Below, piece after piece: positions 46,527 to 59,129 of a stretch of 64,000 nt of DNA. Made by a program: the position numbers and the translations under genes. Numbering within the stretch: the first letter of the stretch is position 1; every line of letters starts with the position of its first letter. The notes beneath the pieces were generated by a model. The model was not told where the DNA came from and made no database searches. It worked only from the letters and a program-made list of their open reading frames with translations. Origin of the DNA: Allodiplogaster sudhausi (Eukaryota; Nematoda; Chromadorea; Rhabditida; Diplogasteridae); NCBI GenBank assembly GCA_945643635.1, contig CALZFC010000027.1, positions 4,939,521-5,003,520 on the forward strand, written 5' to 3'.

Positions 46527-46710
46527 TGTTATCTTTCATTTCTCCGGTAACCTTTTTATCGAAAACCTCAAAATCAATCGGAAACGCTCTTTATCAGTGC
46601 GGTCGCGGTCTATTGGCTTCGACCGGTTCCGGCACAACAATTTATCTGTGACTTTTCTCGACGCAAAATGCACAAGGTGATAGAAAACGAGCTAATGACA
46701 CAGGAAGTCG
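46527..46710 (+). repeat. Dispersed repeat, copy B
   Basis: Second copy of the element described at 35708-35905, same strand, sharing GTTCCGGCACAACAATTTAT and flanking blocks. It lies 10.8 kb from copy A, just downstream of the 46803 secreted-protein gene. Confidence 0.75.
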
Positions 46711-46802
46711 ACTGGTACTTGTTACATCATTTTCGTCATACTTGTCTACACATAGTTCCTATGAATGAGATAAAAATGTTCTTGAATCACACTTCAATAT
46801 GA

Positions 46803-47576
46803 CTAAGAATTTCTTTGAAGCAATTTTTCACTAATTTTATTGAACTTCAGTGCGCGATTGTGATTAAAGAGCGACGGCGAGAAACGTCGTTCCGGTCTCG
46901 AAAAGAAGACACCGTTTTCGTCGATGTCTGCTGTCTCGAAGAGAGCCTCCTGGGCCGGAAGCGTTCTCTGAACGAGCACAAGATAGATGAACTGGCTAGA
47001 AATGATGATGAGCGAGACATTTGTCTCGATGGATACATGACTGGGTACTAGAGGGTAAATTGATGAATTATTTAAAAACAAATATGCATGAATAAAAGGG
47101 CAAAGTAAAGAAATAAATATGACAATCGAGCTGATTCGAAAAAAAAAGAAAGAAAAACAATAATAATCACAATGTTGTCCTGGCCACGGGCGTGCAAGAT
47201 CGGACGGAAACGAGTGTTACGAAGGAAACTTCGTCGTTTCATCGCGCCCTCCGACTCGTACGCCGCCCTCAACGTCATCCCATCACCATCTGGAAAGAAG
47301 AAAAGATTACATTATGCAGCTCTTTCTTAAGAACTCTGTCCCTTTAGTCATATTTTTCCTTTTCTTTTTTTTTTCAAAAAAAAAATATTTAAGCTGCTAA
47401 TACCTCGGTTACCTATTTTTGTGTATCTGTTAAAATTTTAGAAATTTTAGATATACATATGTATATAGACGGCTTCCCATAGAATAAGCTTGAAAAATAA
47501 AAATGCTGATAAAAATATTCGAACACTGTGTGAGGATAGCGGCGAAGGCAATAAGGGCGAGAATGGAGAAGTGCAT
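46803..47576 (-). CDS. Small secreted protein, paralogue 1 (111 aa), unknown family
   Basis: Exons 47576-47525, 47289-47171 and 46967-46803 join in frame (phases 1 and 0) to 111 codons ending in TAG. The first exon is a signal peptide (MHFSILALIAFAAILTQ). Exon 2 is 119 nt, exactly as in the paralogue at 48977-49502, and contains RRSFLRNTRFRPILH. Exon 3 starts RTLPAQEALFETADIDENG, then VFF and RRFSPSLF. No cysteines remain in the predicted mature chain, so it is not a disulfide-rich toxin or growth factor. Pairs of arginines flank both conserved blocks, so a neuropeptide-like or other proprotein processed at dibasic sites is possible, but I do not recognise the peptide. It lies on the same strand about 1.4 kb from its paralogue. 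Confidence 0.62.
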
Positions 47577-48976
47577 CAAGTAGCAACGCAACTATTGTGA
47601 AATCTTCCTTCTACAAATACGGTTTTTTTGTTTACATTTTTTGTTGTTACATCACTAGAGAACAATAAACATTATGTACTAGTACATGCTTCTAACCTAA
47701 GGAAAACGAAAACAGCGGTTAGCGTTCAACAGGGACATCGCCAAACGGGTTAGGCTCTCGATTCACAAGCGAATTGGGTAGCGCTTTGAGCAAACGGATC
47801 TTCAGCTTAACAAGAACAGGTAAAAGAGGTTTAGACTAATTGTAATTAAGAACATCAATGGACTGAAAGTGTAATTGATGAATGCAAGAGAAGTGAATCA
47901 ACTCTCTAATGAAAGTGAGATCGTCTAGCATGCCCATTAAAGTCCATTCCTGTACTACTCAAAGGTCAGCAATGTTGGCGGGAGTAGGAATTCGGAAGAA
48001 GAGATGGTCTGTCACATGATCTCACAATCAGCAGTGGCCGCTTTATAATACTAATGAGGCATTGAATGGAGATGCGAGTAGCAGAAAATGTGTTAGCAAT
48101 CTTTACAAAACGGTAGACACTTTCTTGGGAGGAGAGAGGGAAGCGAGAGAAAGGGGAGTGTGAATGGAAAGATGTAAGAAGTGCAGACTGTCACCGTACA
48201 ACAGTCGCTGCATCCTCTACCGCTGCTGCTACTGCTGCAACCCTTTCCCCCTTCCACTCCTTCACCCCCCGTTCGCTCACTCTTTAAGCATCTCCGACCG
48301 GTCTGCTTTAGTTAGCGACGAAGACTGAACAGGAATGCATGTACGTAATGACCACTGCTCTATACTTAATTGCGCTTTTCATTAGAGAGCTTTTACACGC
48401 TTTAGAATTGTATATCTTTATCCTTAAAAAAAAACAAAGAATTCGAGAGCTTGGCAAGTGCTTGAGATAAGGACACCCAAGTATATGTATGCATATATTT
48501 ACAATATACAAGAAGGCAATTAATATTATGCTGGTATAATAGGTTGAAAGAAAAGTATTTGACAGCATCCAACTCCAACCGGCCAAATGTGTACAGAAAC
48601 GCATGCGCAAACTGAGATAAAGTATCGTTGCTTTATAGGAGCTGACTAGCAAATGCAGTGAGCAATTTTCTTCGCTGGTCCTATACCCGCTGAAACCCCT
48701 ATATTAGTCATTACTTACAACAAAGGAAAAAGTTGCTCATTTTGCTAAATCTTCATCGATCTTTGAAGACATTGTTTTTAAGCTTCACGCTCAATTCGCA
48801 AAAGCGGCATGCTCCCAGCTCCTTTAAAGCATATGTAGATGATAAGTAAAGTAGGAATTGATGATTGAGGCAAGGATATGTGGCATCTCTTGAGAGATTA
48901 AAGCTTGGTAATTATAATAAAAAAATGGACATTGGCGTACGAAAATTTCCCGCAGAAGTTGAAGAGATAATATCAG
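47577..48976. other. Spacer between the two secreted-protein genes
   Basis: AT-rich with no supported exon. It contains an Ala-codon-like GCTGCTGCTACTGCTGC stretch near 48222 and a C-rich patch at 48242-48275. Confidence 0.55.
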
Positions 48977-49502
48977 TTATTGATAATAGTTGGAGGGTGT
49001 GCGGATGCCCTTGAAGAGATTTGGATTAAATCTACGGTAGTTTTGCACCATGAAGACGCCGTTCTCGTCAATGTCAGCATCTTCGAAGAGCGGCTCTTGG
49101 GCGGTGAGTGTTCGCTGAACATTGCTTTCTTTCATTCCATCTGTCCACTTTACTTTAGTCTTATTTTATACATTGAGACAACAAAAAACTTTCAAGGAAA
49201 GAGGAAAATTTTGAAGAGTAAAAGAGCAAACCTGATTATCCTTGCCCTGTAAATGCAAGAGTGGCCGGAAGCGAGTGTTGTGCAGAAAGGCTCGCCGAGA
49301 CTCGGCGCCTGCCGAATTGTACGCGTTGATGAGCGAGATGGCACCGCACTCTGGAATCCTCAGTATTGTTCATAAGCAAAATCTTGCCCATTTTTCACTT
49401 CACACTTTGTATTTGCAAATGAAATATTTAAAAAAAACCTTGCAGAGTGTGTATGTAGAAGAAGGCCAGAAAGAAGGCAGTGGGTGTCAGCGCAATTCGC
49501 AT
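48977..49502 (-). CDS. Small secreted protein, paralogue 2 (106 aa), unknown family
   Basis: Exons 49502-49439, 49350-49232 and 49114-48977 join in frame (phases 1 and 0) to 106 codons ending in TAA. The signal peptide is MRIALTPTAFFLAFFYIHTL. Exon 2 (119 nt) contains NAYNSAGAESRRAFL, NTRFRPLLHLQGKDN and is about 54% identical to paralogue 1 (21 of 39 residues); exon 3 shares RTL.AQE.LFE, ADIDENGVF and RRF.P.LF (24 of the first 34 residues). HLQGK here could be an amidation plus cleavage site, but paralogue 1 has ARGQD instead, so it is not conserved. A strong acceptor (CTCTCCAG) just before 49526 means the ATG-containing exon may be preceded by another exon or be trans-spliced. Confidence 0.62.
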
Positions 49503-50477
49503 TCGCAAAACGGAATCAGAGCAAGCCTGGAGAGAGAAAAATATTGTCATAGTTCAAGATAATTATTAGAATAGGAAGAAAATGTGCGATATCCTTCTCG
49601 AAGTAATTATGACATATGTACATATGTATTTAAAATGTCAAAAAAATTCCATGTTGAGGTATGGAAAAATAGTTGTTTTCTTAAACGGGAACATGATTGT
49701 TGAATGAGCATATCCTATTTCTCGTTTGCTCATCTGTGACCGGGGACACCTTTAACTTCTCAACTCTCTCTCTCTCCCTTTCTTTTATACTGACTACACA
49801 CCTATGATCAAACTGTTTCAGTTCAAAGGCCGATTGCGTGGAAAATGGTCGTTTATCTCTATGTGGTCTCCCTCTCTATCTCCTTCTCTCTTTCTCTCTC
49901 TTTCTCTTGCTCTTTCTTTTTCCCTTCTCTCTCTCCCTAGCTAATTTCCTTGTCGTTTTATTTTTGTTATTTGCGAGAAAAAGCGGTTTATCACGAGATC
50001 GACCAAAGTTGAGAGAAGTACCCGTTAAATGGCAATTCCTCTCATTGTCAGATGAAAATGGCGAAAAAGAGCGAAACAGAAAGTGCCATGCACTTTGAGA
50101 GAATGAAGGAGACCCGGCAAAAACATGTCCTCTCCTACCAATGCAAGTAAGATATATGTATGTATATGTAAATTAAATAAAAGAATTAAAAGTTGTTATG
50201 AGTGTTGACTAATGCAAGCGATTAGTGTTTTGTTAACAAGCAAAAACAACAAGGGAATAATGGAGTACTACCACAGCAATTGAATGCGATTAATATCATA
50301 CATAACTGAACATCATTTTCATCAGGTGAAAGTCCTGCGTAGTGTATAAGCCAACGGGTTTGTGCATCGGCCACCGAGAATAACATTGAATGGATGTAAA
50401 CAACTAGTGTGCAAGGAAGCTACAGAAAGTCAACCCATGCGCTATTTCGCCTTTTTCACGATGAACCTATCTGAAAC

Positions 50478-50747
50478 TTGAAATAGGCACACGGCAATGG
50501 CTAAGAGGACAGTGAGGAGAACGGCGGAGAATTTGAGGAAGCAGAGGAGGTCACAATGCGGCGGCTGCCACGATTGAACTGCCAAAGAGCGGGGAAGGGG
50601 CACATGGCGAATGGTTGTGTAATCATGAGAGAGACGATGGAGAAGGAATGGGAAGCAGTCCAGTTCAGCACTGCTGCCGCCCCCTCCACCCTGGGAGGAG
50701 GTGGTGCCAGTGCAGTGGCCACATTGGGGCGAGGCCAAGCAGCTCAT
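50478..50747 (-). CDS. Orphan N-terminal exon with a hydrophobic segment
   Basis: From an ATG at 50747 to a GT donor at 50477, 90 codons are open in phase 0 with GC-rich third positions. It encodes a Cys- and Gly-rich start, then a signal-anchor-like run (LKFSAVLLTVLLAIAVCLFQ). It is phase-compatible with the exon starting at 49526, which would extend paralogue 2 and give it two hydrophobic segments. It could instead be the first exon of another gene. Unresolved. Confidence 0.3.
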
Positions 50748-50999
50748 CACCCTGCAACTCAAGGATCTTCCTTATCATTTTCTTATCTTCTCTTGCATTT
50801 CCTGGTCTCTTTATATGATGGACGGAGGCTACTCTACTACGTCACGACCGACGGTCTCTCGGCTCGCCCGCCCTGATATTGAGAGACCGATCAACGCTCC
50901 CTGGTTTTCCAAAGAGCACGCATTGGTGGCTAATGAACGCTCTCTTTGCGACTTTGAACTTCTCGGGTTGCGTCTGCTCACAAGATGAAGAGAGCAGCT

Positions 51000-51395
51000 C
51001 AGAGAACGACAAGACAAGATGGGCATGAGAGGAAGCAGAAAGAGAGAGAAGAGAGAGAGAGAGAGCGCGCGAGAGAGAGAGGGAGAGATGAAGGAGAGAG
51101 TAAGAGAGAGTAGAGAAACAGAAAAGAGAGATATAGAGAAGCAGAAAGAGAGAGAGAAAGAAGGGCGAGAAACAAAGGGATGGTGAACATCTCGTAAGAG
51201 AAGAAACGGTCCCACGTGAGCGAATGCAAAATAGAAGAGAAAGCTGGTACTGTTTCTCTATTCCATTTGCTTCTCCCATCAACTCTTTCTCTCTCTTACT
51301 CTCTGCCTCTTTCTTTGTCTCTCTCTCTTTTCTCTCCCCTCTTCCTCTCCCTCCTTCCCTCTCTTCCTCTCCCTTTCTCCCTCTCTCTTTCTAAC
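51000..51395. repeat. GA then CT microsatellite block
   Basis: GA-rich 51000-51170 followed after a short unique stretch by CT-rich 51285-51395. The two arrays form opposite strand polarities within 400 bp, next to the last recognised exon of the glycosyltransferase-like gene. Confidence 0.85.
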
Positions 51396-53477
51396 CATTC
51401 AAGGAGCGGTTTGGCGCCACGCCGTACGAATGCAGCTGTGAAGTTGCGCTCGCCGCCCGTCTCATAGCCGGGGAAGAACTCGATAAACCCTGCAGTGAAG
51501 CACTCATTGGCGCGGTGATTGCGTCATATCTTTAATTGAGAAGAATGCTCATAAACGATAATAGATTGAAGAATGAGTGCAGCAGAAATTGGAAAAGGAC
51601 CGAAAATGAGAGGTTTTGCAATGTTTTTTCACAAATTAATTGAACTTCCGCAGAAAGTGGTGTTAGGAACACTTTTCCGGAATTTAAAGACATCCATAGG
51701 GAACATATGTAATTGCAGAGGACATTATATGTGTAAAATAAAAGGCTAATATTCCAAGAATATTCAAAAAGTTTTCTCCAACGAACGTTCATACTATATC
51801 CATTCACAAACATATATTTTTGGGTGATTTATGACAATGGGAGTCTCGAACTCCAATGTAGTCGCAATATATGATCATTGTACATACGCATAGTTATATG
51901 CACTTGGTCATCTCAATCACAACAACCACAAACTCACCAAGCGAGGCTGGCTCTTCGATGGCTACCCGGCCGATCGTAACGAGGGGCGCAGTGGCTGCGC
52001 CAAACTCCTCGAAGAAGTCGCCCCGGAGCCATTCGAGATCATCGCATAGCCAGACGACTCTTCTGTAATCCACCAGCGCATCCTGTCACAATAGACATTA
52101 TATTTTTCAAAAGGATTTCATGTTCCGTTGATCAGCAAATAATTTCATTGATAAGCTAAGAAGAAAAGAAGGATCCGCAAAAATAGAATAAAAATTGAAA
52201 TGAGAATAATATGGACTAACATAAATGTAGAACGGTGTTCGCGAGATTAACGAAATATTCAAGCTGCCATAAATGTCTTCAAATCGTCGGATTTCAACGT
52301 TTCGTAAAAGTTGCACCGATTGCTGTTCAAGGATTAATGTTATGTATGTTTCGAACAATCTTTTCATAAGGTGCTTCCTCACCCTATCATCAATAATCTG
52401 TCCTTCTTCATAGACTAGAACGTTGGTGTCTTTGTAATACTTGTGAATAGAGGCAATGAGCACGAGAACCTGCAATTAAAACACACGTGTCCTGATTGAT
52501 AATAACAATTCAGTCAGTTGTTGATGAAGAAGAGAAATGTTCACGCTGCTGTGACTGACTGTTTCTATCTTGTTAGCCTTGCAAGTTTCTAGTTTCTCTT
52601 CTCTCTGCTCTGTACCTTCTTGATATTGGCACCTGCACGAATGATCCTTTTCTTTCATATATGTACATATTTGTGCTGTCTCACTTGAGAAATATTAACT
52701 TAATTTCCGTTAAATTAATAAAAAGAAACAAATAAACCTTGGCTCTATTCGCAGGAGTGGTTCTCAGTGCGAATGCGACAGAGTTGTCGTGGTCGTGATG
52801 GTGGTGGCTGTGAGAGGAGAGACGAGAGGGTGCGGGCGGGCACGGGAGGCAGCGGCCGCACAGCGCCCGCTCATGCTTGTCTGGATAGCACGACGGCGAG
52901 CGGTCCGTCGTGCTGCAATTGGCGCAGCCAAGGGAGGAAGCGAGATGCCAGAGGCCGGAAGGCAGAACGGAAGATGTCCTATCTCGATACAACAAATACT
53001 GCAATAGAATTTATAGAAAATTTTAGAAGTCACATTTAAAAATAAAACAGTACAAACATATAATTCAAACTAAAAAATTTTTTTAAAGAATTAAAAGCAA
53101 AATGATATTCTTGACCTTTTTTCAAGGTGACTCACCAAAATTAAAGAAAAGAAAAGAGAAAGAAATTGAGCGATTACTCATTTCAAGCTCGCACTTTTCG
53201 ACGGCAATTAAAGGAATTAATCAGCGCAGTTTCTTTCTTCTTCCCTATGGAAGAAGCCGACTTGAATGTGCGTCATTCGGAGAATGCTTTTCGTGAAGAA
53301 AAAAAGCGGGCCAAGAAGGAAAAAAACAGACAGAATTCGAATTCGAAGCATCTCGCAAGCCAAATAATCTTATTGATAACGTTAAAAAAGGAAAGGTTAA
53401 AAAGTCCTACTTACCATGACTTGAAGCGAGAAGACGAGGACGAGCAGAAAGATCTTGCGTGCATGCCTGGTCAGCAT
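51396..53477 (-). CDS. Type II membrane glycosyltransferase-like protein (DUF1647-like), partial
   Basis: Exons 53477-53415, 52998-52738, 52469-52383, 52322-52221, 52082-51938 and 51489-~51396 are in frame. The first encodes a short cytoplasmic start and a signal anchor (MLTRHARKIFLLVLVFSL), typical of Golgi type II enzymes; then comes a Cys- and His-rich stem (HSHHHHDHDN). The catalytic-like core reads ANRAKVLVLIASIHKYY, NVLVYEEGQ, NVEIRRFEDIYG, and DALVDYRRVVWLCDDLEW, where the CDDLEW acidic cluster sits after a beta-strand as in GT-A enzymes. The order of these blocks resembles invertebrate DUF1647-type nucleotide-sugar-transferase-like proteins. The 3' end is unclear: after the exon at 51396 there are GA/CT arrays, and the terminal exon may lie at about 50829-50960. 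Donor sugar and acceptor cannot be read. Confidence 0.55.
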
Positions 53478-55743
53478 GATGTTCGATGGCTATGCAGTGC
53501 TCGCCCCTCTGGACACTCACTCTCCGCTCGCTCTGCTCTCATTCTTCCTTCTGCTGGCTGGCTGGCATGCCTCCAAATCGATGCTGGAGCCTGAGGCTCC
53601 CACTGCTTCTCATTCGCCTCCTCTGGGTGCGCGGCAGTAGTTGCTTGCTATCTTTGACCATGTTATTTATTCTCTTTCTTGCTTTGTCTGATTTTATCAT
53701 GTGCATGGGTGGTAACAAAAGGGTGGTGTCACACTCTTCGTCCTTCTACAGTTGTGTGTGGACACGGAAAGTGCACAAGACTTGGTCGAGAAGCCATATC
53801 ACAGATGTGTGTGTGTGTGGGGGGGGGGGGAGAGAGAACTGAGAAGACCGAGGAGGGATGGAATCAACACCTTCTTCCCCCCTCTCGGTCTCGGTGGCCG
53901 TTCTCTTCTAATCCTTTCAGCGTCGTCGCTGCCTCGAGTTCGATGGAAATGAAATGTGTATGTGTGTGCACATCGAAGTAAGAAGGAGTTTAGAGGGTGA
54001 GAGAGACAGAGAACGCGAGATAGCGGCTGAGAAGTTAAGAAAGAAGAGAGAGAGAGAGAGAGTGGATGAGGAAATGTTAAAGACAGAGAAATAGAGGAAT
54101 ACAAAGTTGCACACTCTGCATGGTTACACCCATGTTCGACCAAAAATTGATGCATATTCGGGCTTCGTACGTTCTTCTTCTCCATTCTGTACAATATCTT
54201 TTTTTTTATTTTTCAGGCATAGGATTCATAATATGCACTTTATCTTTAACCGTGGTGATGGCTGTTTTTCCCTTCTTCAATAAATGATTACATTTACGGA
54301 ACACTTCAGCGTCGCCGCATTTGGGGCGATTTATGTAAATATCTGAATGTCATGGAAAATTGAAATGGACGGAAAGGGGAAAGATATAAATCTGAAAGAC
54401 AGCGAGAGTACGAATGGGAGAGAGGGAGAGTGAGACAGACAGAAATAGAGAGAGAGTGCAAGAGAGACAGAGAAAAGTGATAGAGACGGTGAGAAACGGT
54501 TGATGGTGCGGTACGACGACGGAGGAAACTAGAAAGTGGGCTACGGTGTGGACTGCGGGGGGAATGTTTGTGCGATGACTCGTGCGGGCGTCTTTCTTCA
54601 TTCTCTCTCTCCCTGTCCCTCTCTCTCTCTCTGTCTCTCTCTACTCCCTCATTCGCAATGTCTCTTTCTTTCTCTCTCTCCCTCTCTCTCCTCTCTCTCT
54701 CCATTTTCTCACTCCTTCATTCTCTTTATGTCACTAATTCTTCGGACCCATTCACGTATTATGCCTCTCTCTTTCTCTCTTGTTTTCTTTCTTTCTCTTC
54801 CTCTCCTTGTTCTCTCTCTCTTTCTTCTGTCATTCCCAGTTAGTACTTTCCAGTGCCGCATGTTTTGAATGAATCCGTCATTGCAGCGGATGAAACAAAG
54901 CAATACAAGGCTGGCTGCAAGGCTCTTCGACTGGAAAGCGGCAGAAAAAAAAGGATTATGAATTTCGTACGCTGCGCGGATATTGAGAATTAGATGGTGA
55001 TAGATTGAAATAGTGATAGATAAGGTAGAGAGAGAGAAGAGAGTGAGGGAGAAATAGAGGGAGGGAGAGAAGGAAGAGGGAGACAGATTGACTGAGAGAG
55101 ATGGAGAAAGAACGGAAAGAGAGGACAGCTAATTGGAATATTGCTGGTCTTCGAATGGTAAACAGCTGTTTTGGCGGGGACGATGTTTGCGAATCGGCTG
55201 GGGCTGGCATCAAAGACAGTCGGTTGTGTTCCACACGGGGAGGGGGGGGGAGAAGCTTCTCTCGATCGACTGAATGGTTGCGCCATTCATCATGGGGGCA
55301 CTCGATTCATTCTGCTTTCTCTTTCTCAATTCAACTCGATCTTTGTATGTACAAGGTAGTCATAGGCTGTGGCATCATTTATTCACTTCATGAAAGGGTC
55401 AGAGAGAGAGAGAGAGAGAGAGAGATGGAGGGAGAGATAGGAAGAGAGAGTGAGAGGGATGGGAGAGAGAGGCGGAGAGCGAGAGAGGGAAAAAAAGACA
55501 GCGAAAAGGATGAGAGAGAGAGAGAGAGAGTAATCCGAAGTGGCGACAAGTGCAGTCTTCGATCACATATCCGGAGAGCGCAATTGAAGTGCACGATCGG
55601 AGGAGGAGGAGGAGGCTGGCTACTCCTGTTCTGTTCCGATGACTGCCGGCCGAGTCAATAGCTGCATGCATTTGTAAGCGGGAGAATGGGATAGATGACG
55701 ACTGGCCAAATTTCAAGCCAGCAAGTTGAGGAGAGAAAAGAGT

Positions 55744-55783
<40 letters not shown>

Positions 55784-56531
55784 CATGTAATTGAAAGAGA
55801 GAGAGAGAGGGAAGCGAGAGATTGGAGAGAGAGTGAGATGGAGAGAAAGAGAGAGAGAGAGAAAGAAGGAGAGAGAGAGAGAAAGAAGGAGAGAGAGAAG
55901 GAAAGAGAAAGTGAGAGAAAGAGACGTAGATGTAGTTGCGGTTGCTGCTGGCCCGGCTGGCGCTGGCTGTTCCATTATAAGTGCGCGTCTCACCTTTCTA
56001 GGGCGGACGCATCTCCTACTCTCTATCCTCGCCCAACAATGTTTCTCTCTCTTCTGAACATGGCTTGTGTTTGGCACGCAAAAAGAAAGCTTCTCTCATT
56101 CCCTCTCATCTCCCAACCTTCTTCACTTCCCCGGGGGAGATTGCTCATATGCCTCATATCGAGCAGGTTGTACTTATGTACATATGTACATACGAAAGCT
56201 GGCAGAAGGCTAAATTTAGTCTAGCGAACATCCATTTATTTTGATCAATCAATTATCATTGTTTCGCCCGTGGATAAAATGAATGATGATGATAATGTTC
56301 ACTTCTTCAGAGGCGCACCTTCACAGTGCGCTCCCCCCTCACCCCCTTTCTTCACCCTCCTTGATCACTACATCCCTTTGGTGGAAGAGTGGCTTTTCCC
56401 TCCACCCCTCTCCCCGATGCGAGGATGGAGGGAGTGTGTAAAGGAGAGGAGAGTGCGCAACGTGCTTGTTTGCACCTCGGCCCTCTCTTCTCTCACTCTC
56501 TTCTCTCTTTCTCCTTCTTTCTCTCGCTCTC

Positions 56532-56581
<50 letters not shown>

Positions 56582-57146
56582 TTCTCTTCTCGCTCTTTCT
56601 CTCTCTCTTTCTCCTTCTCTCTCTCTCTCTCTCTCGCTCCCTCTCTCTCGCTCTTCTGACCTCTGTTACATTTTCCTCCCTTTCCTTTCTTTCTCTGCTG
56701 CCCTCTCATCCTCCCTCGCTGCCTCCTCTCTCTCTCTCCCCCTGCTGACCTAACAGTCTCTTCCCTGGGTGCCCGTCAGAGGCTGTCGCAGCTTTCGTCA
56801 TCTTTGCATCTAAGGGCGTTCTTTTTTATATATGTATATTTCTCTGTCGTTCCTGCTCGCTATCCGCACAGTCCATTTCTCTCCTTCTCTCCTTCTCTTT
56901 CTCTCTCCTTCTCTTTCTCTCTCTTTCTCTCTCATTCTCTTCCTCTCTCTCACTCTCTCTCTCTCTCGCCTCTCGCCGTTGTTCTCTCGCGCCCTGCCCG
57001 TCTCTCATACTTGCCGTTGTATCTCGTCGGCGCCGACAGTCGCATCTCTCCTCTGTCCTCTCTCTCACCAGACTCGGGCGACCTTCACCGGTCTGTGCCT
57101 GATGGTCCGTTTCAGCATGGCCTATGTGCCCGTTCAATCTTTCCCG

Positions 57147-57191
<45 letters not shown>

Positions 57192-57194
57192 CTA

Positions 57195-57225
<31 letters not shown>

Positions 57226-57429
57226 ATCGCTCTCTCTACTTTACTCTGTCTGTCTCTCTGCTCTCTCTCTCTATCTCTCTCTCTCTCTCTCTCTCTCGTT
57301 CCTCTCTTATCCTCTCTGCCCTCGATCAGCCAAGTCCACTTTTAGCGTCCTGCTCTAAATGGATGGCCCAATCGATCAAATCATATTGCGTAAGTAGCCT
57401 TAGAGCCGCTAGGGCACTCTTCCTCTTTC

Positions 57430-57461
<32 letters not shown>

Positions 57462-57709
57462 GTCTCTCTGTCTCTCTCTCTCTCTGCCTGAACGCTAAGC
57501 CGGCCTCGTTTTTGGTTCCTTACCTTTAATCCATTGCTCATTTCACTCACAGAGATCAATCTCTCGTTTGATCTGGTATCGTTCTGATTTCATTGCATTC
57601 ATTATTTTCGCCGCTCTAACTGTGAGTTTCGGCTCAATTTAATGTTTTGACACCACTTATCATTGAACAGACTTTATATGCTGTCATATTTGTCTTTTAT
57701 TTCCCCTAG

Positions 57710-57752
<43 letters not shown>

Positions 57753-58400
57753 CTCCATTTCTCACTCTCACTCTCTTACTCTCTCTCGTCTCCTCTATTT
57801 CTCACTCTCACTCTCTTACTCTCTCTCTCTCCTTTTATTTCACCTTCCTCTCTCTCTGTGTCTCTCTTCTAATAGCCCTCTATATTTATGTTTAGCTTTC
57901 TTAGACGGCATTCTCTCCCAAATTCCGGCACCGCCAGACTATCAATAAATGCCGAACAACAAGCACTTTCTTCTCCCTCCTTTATTTTGCATTGTCGGTC
58001 TGGCATCAATCCTTTCGCAATTTCTCCGTTCGAACTTCCATCCGAGTTTCGCTTGTATTTTTTCTTCTTCTTCGCTTTTTTTTATCTTTTCTCCTTTTTC
58101 AACTTTTCTTTTTGGCATTGCTTTCTCGCCTCTTTTCCGAGACGATTCGAAGATGAATCAGTTCTGATTCTGCGTATTTCTCTCTCTGGCTCTTACTCAT
58201 TTGTAGGCCGCCTAAGGGGGAAAAGGCAAAGAAGAAGAAGTAGGGCGGCTGAGAGGGCAATCATTCATTCTTCTCCTTCTTCTCCTCCTTCTTCTGCCGT
58301 TAGGAGCAGGAGAAGGGTTTGCTCCTTCTCCTACCCTACTTTGCATTCCGTACCTGCCACTCTGTGCTGCTGATAATGGCCGTCATCCACCAGTAAAAGT

Positions 58401-58439
<39 letters not shown>

Positions 58440-58900
58440 GAATGGAGATAATACGAGATGCGGAGAGAGAAAAGGGAGAGAAAGAGAGATAGAAAGAAAA
58501 AGAGAGGGAGAGAGAGAAGGAGACAGATTACCATCCATTTTACGAGCACAAAACTAATCACTCGACTGCTCGGCAATAATAAGTAGATTACTTTTCTTCT
58601 TTTTTATTTCCGTTTTACATCACCCTATTGATCATCTTCAATGACAGACCGAAATAAGTGTCTTGCCAAACTTTAGAAGCCCGTATTTTAACATTTTTTT
58701 ATTGATGTTAAAATGGTTTTCCCTAGATTATAGTCTCATCCTTTTTTCTGCATAATGTCTACTTCCCGCAAGTCATATCAGTTAGTCTTATCTGGTATCT
58801 CTTGTAGTAGGCGCCCCGCTCTCCTTATCTCTCACCTTTACTTTATTTCTCTCTTTCTCTCATGCTCTCTTACACTTCCTCTCTCTCTCTCTCTCTCTCT
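53478..58900. other. Repeat-dominated region without convincing genes, part 1
   Basis: GA arrays at 54000-54065, 54410-54490, 55020-55110, 55400-55540, 55740-55930 and 58395-58535. CT arrays at 54600-54830, 56490-56760, 56875-56970, 57140-57310, 57430-57490, 57715-57870 and 58850-58905. A G run lies at 53819-53830. Unique islands between them, for example 55115-55330 and 56990-57125, are GC-rich and may hold exons or promoters, but none shows a family motif. Confidence 0.65.
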
Positions 58901-59085
58901 TCTCAAAGATGATCCGAGATCATGAGATCCGCGGACTCCGGTGGCTCGGACATGAGTACACGGATGACCTTGGTGTGTGTTCCCTTTTCTCTTCTTCCTC
59001 CTCTTCTTATTCCGTCGCCCGACTCCTTCTTCTTCTTCTCTCCCCTAGTCCTTCCTTGCCACCCCTACCCCCTCCTCTCTCTCTC

Positions 59086-59129
<44 letters not shown>

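Noticed and set aside
51396..51489. Apparent similarity of YETGGERNFTAAFVRR...PLLEW to the small secreted paralogues, suggesting a third copy
   Set aside because: The exon joins in phase to the glycosyltransferase-like gene and the key NTRFRP block is absent; the resemblance is short and gapped.
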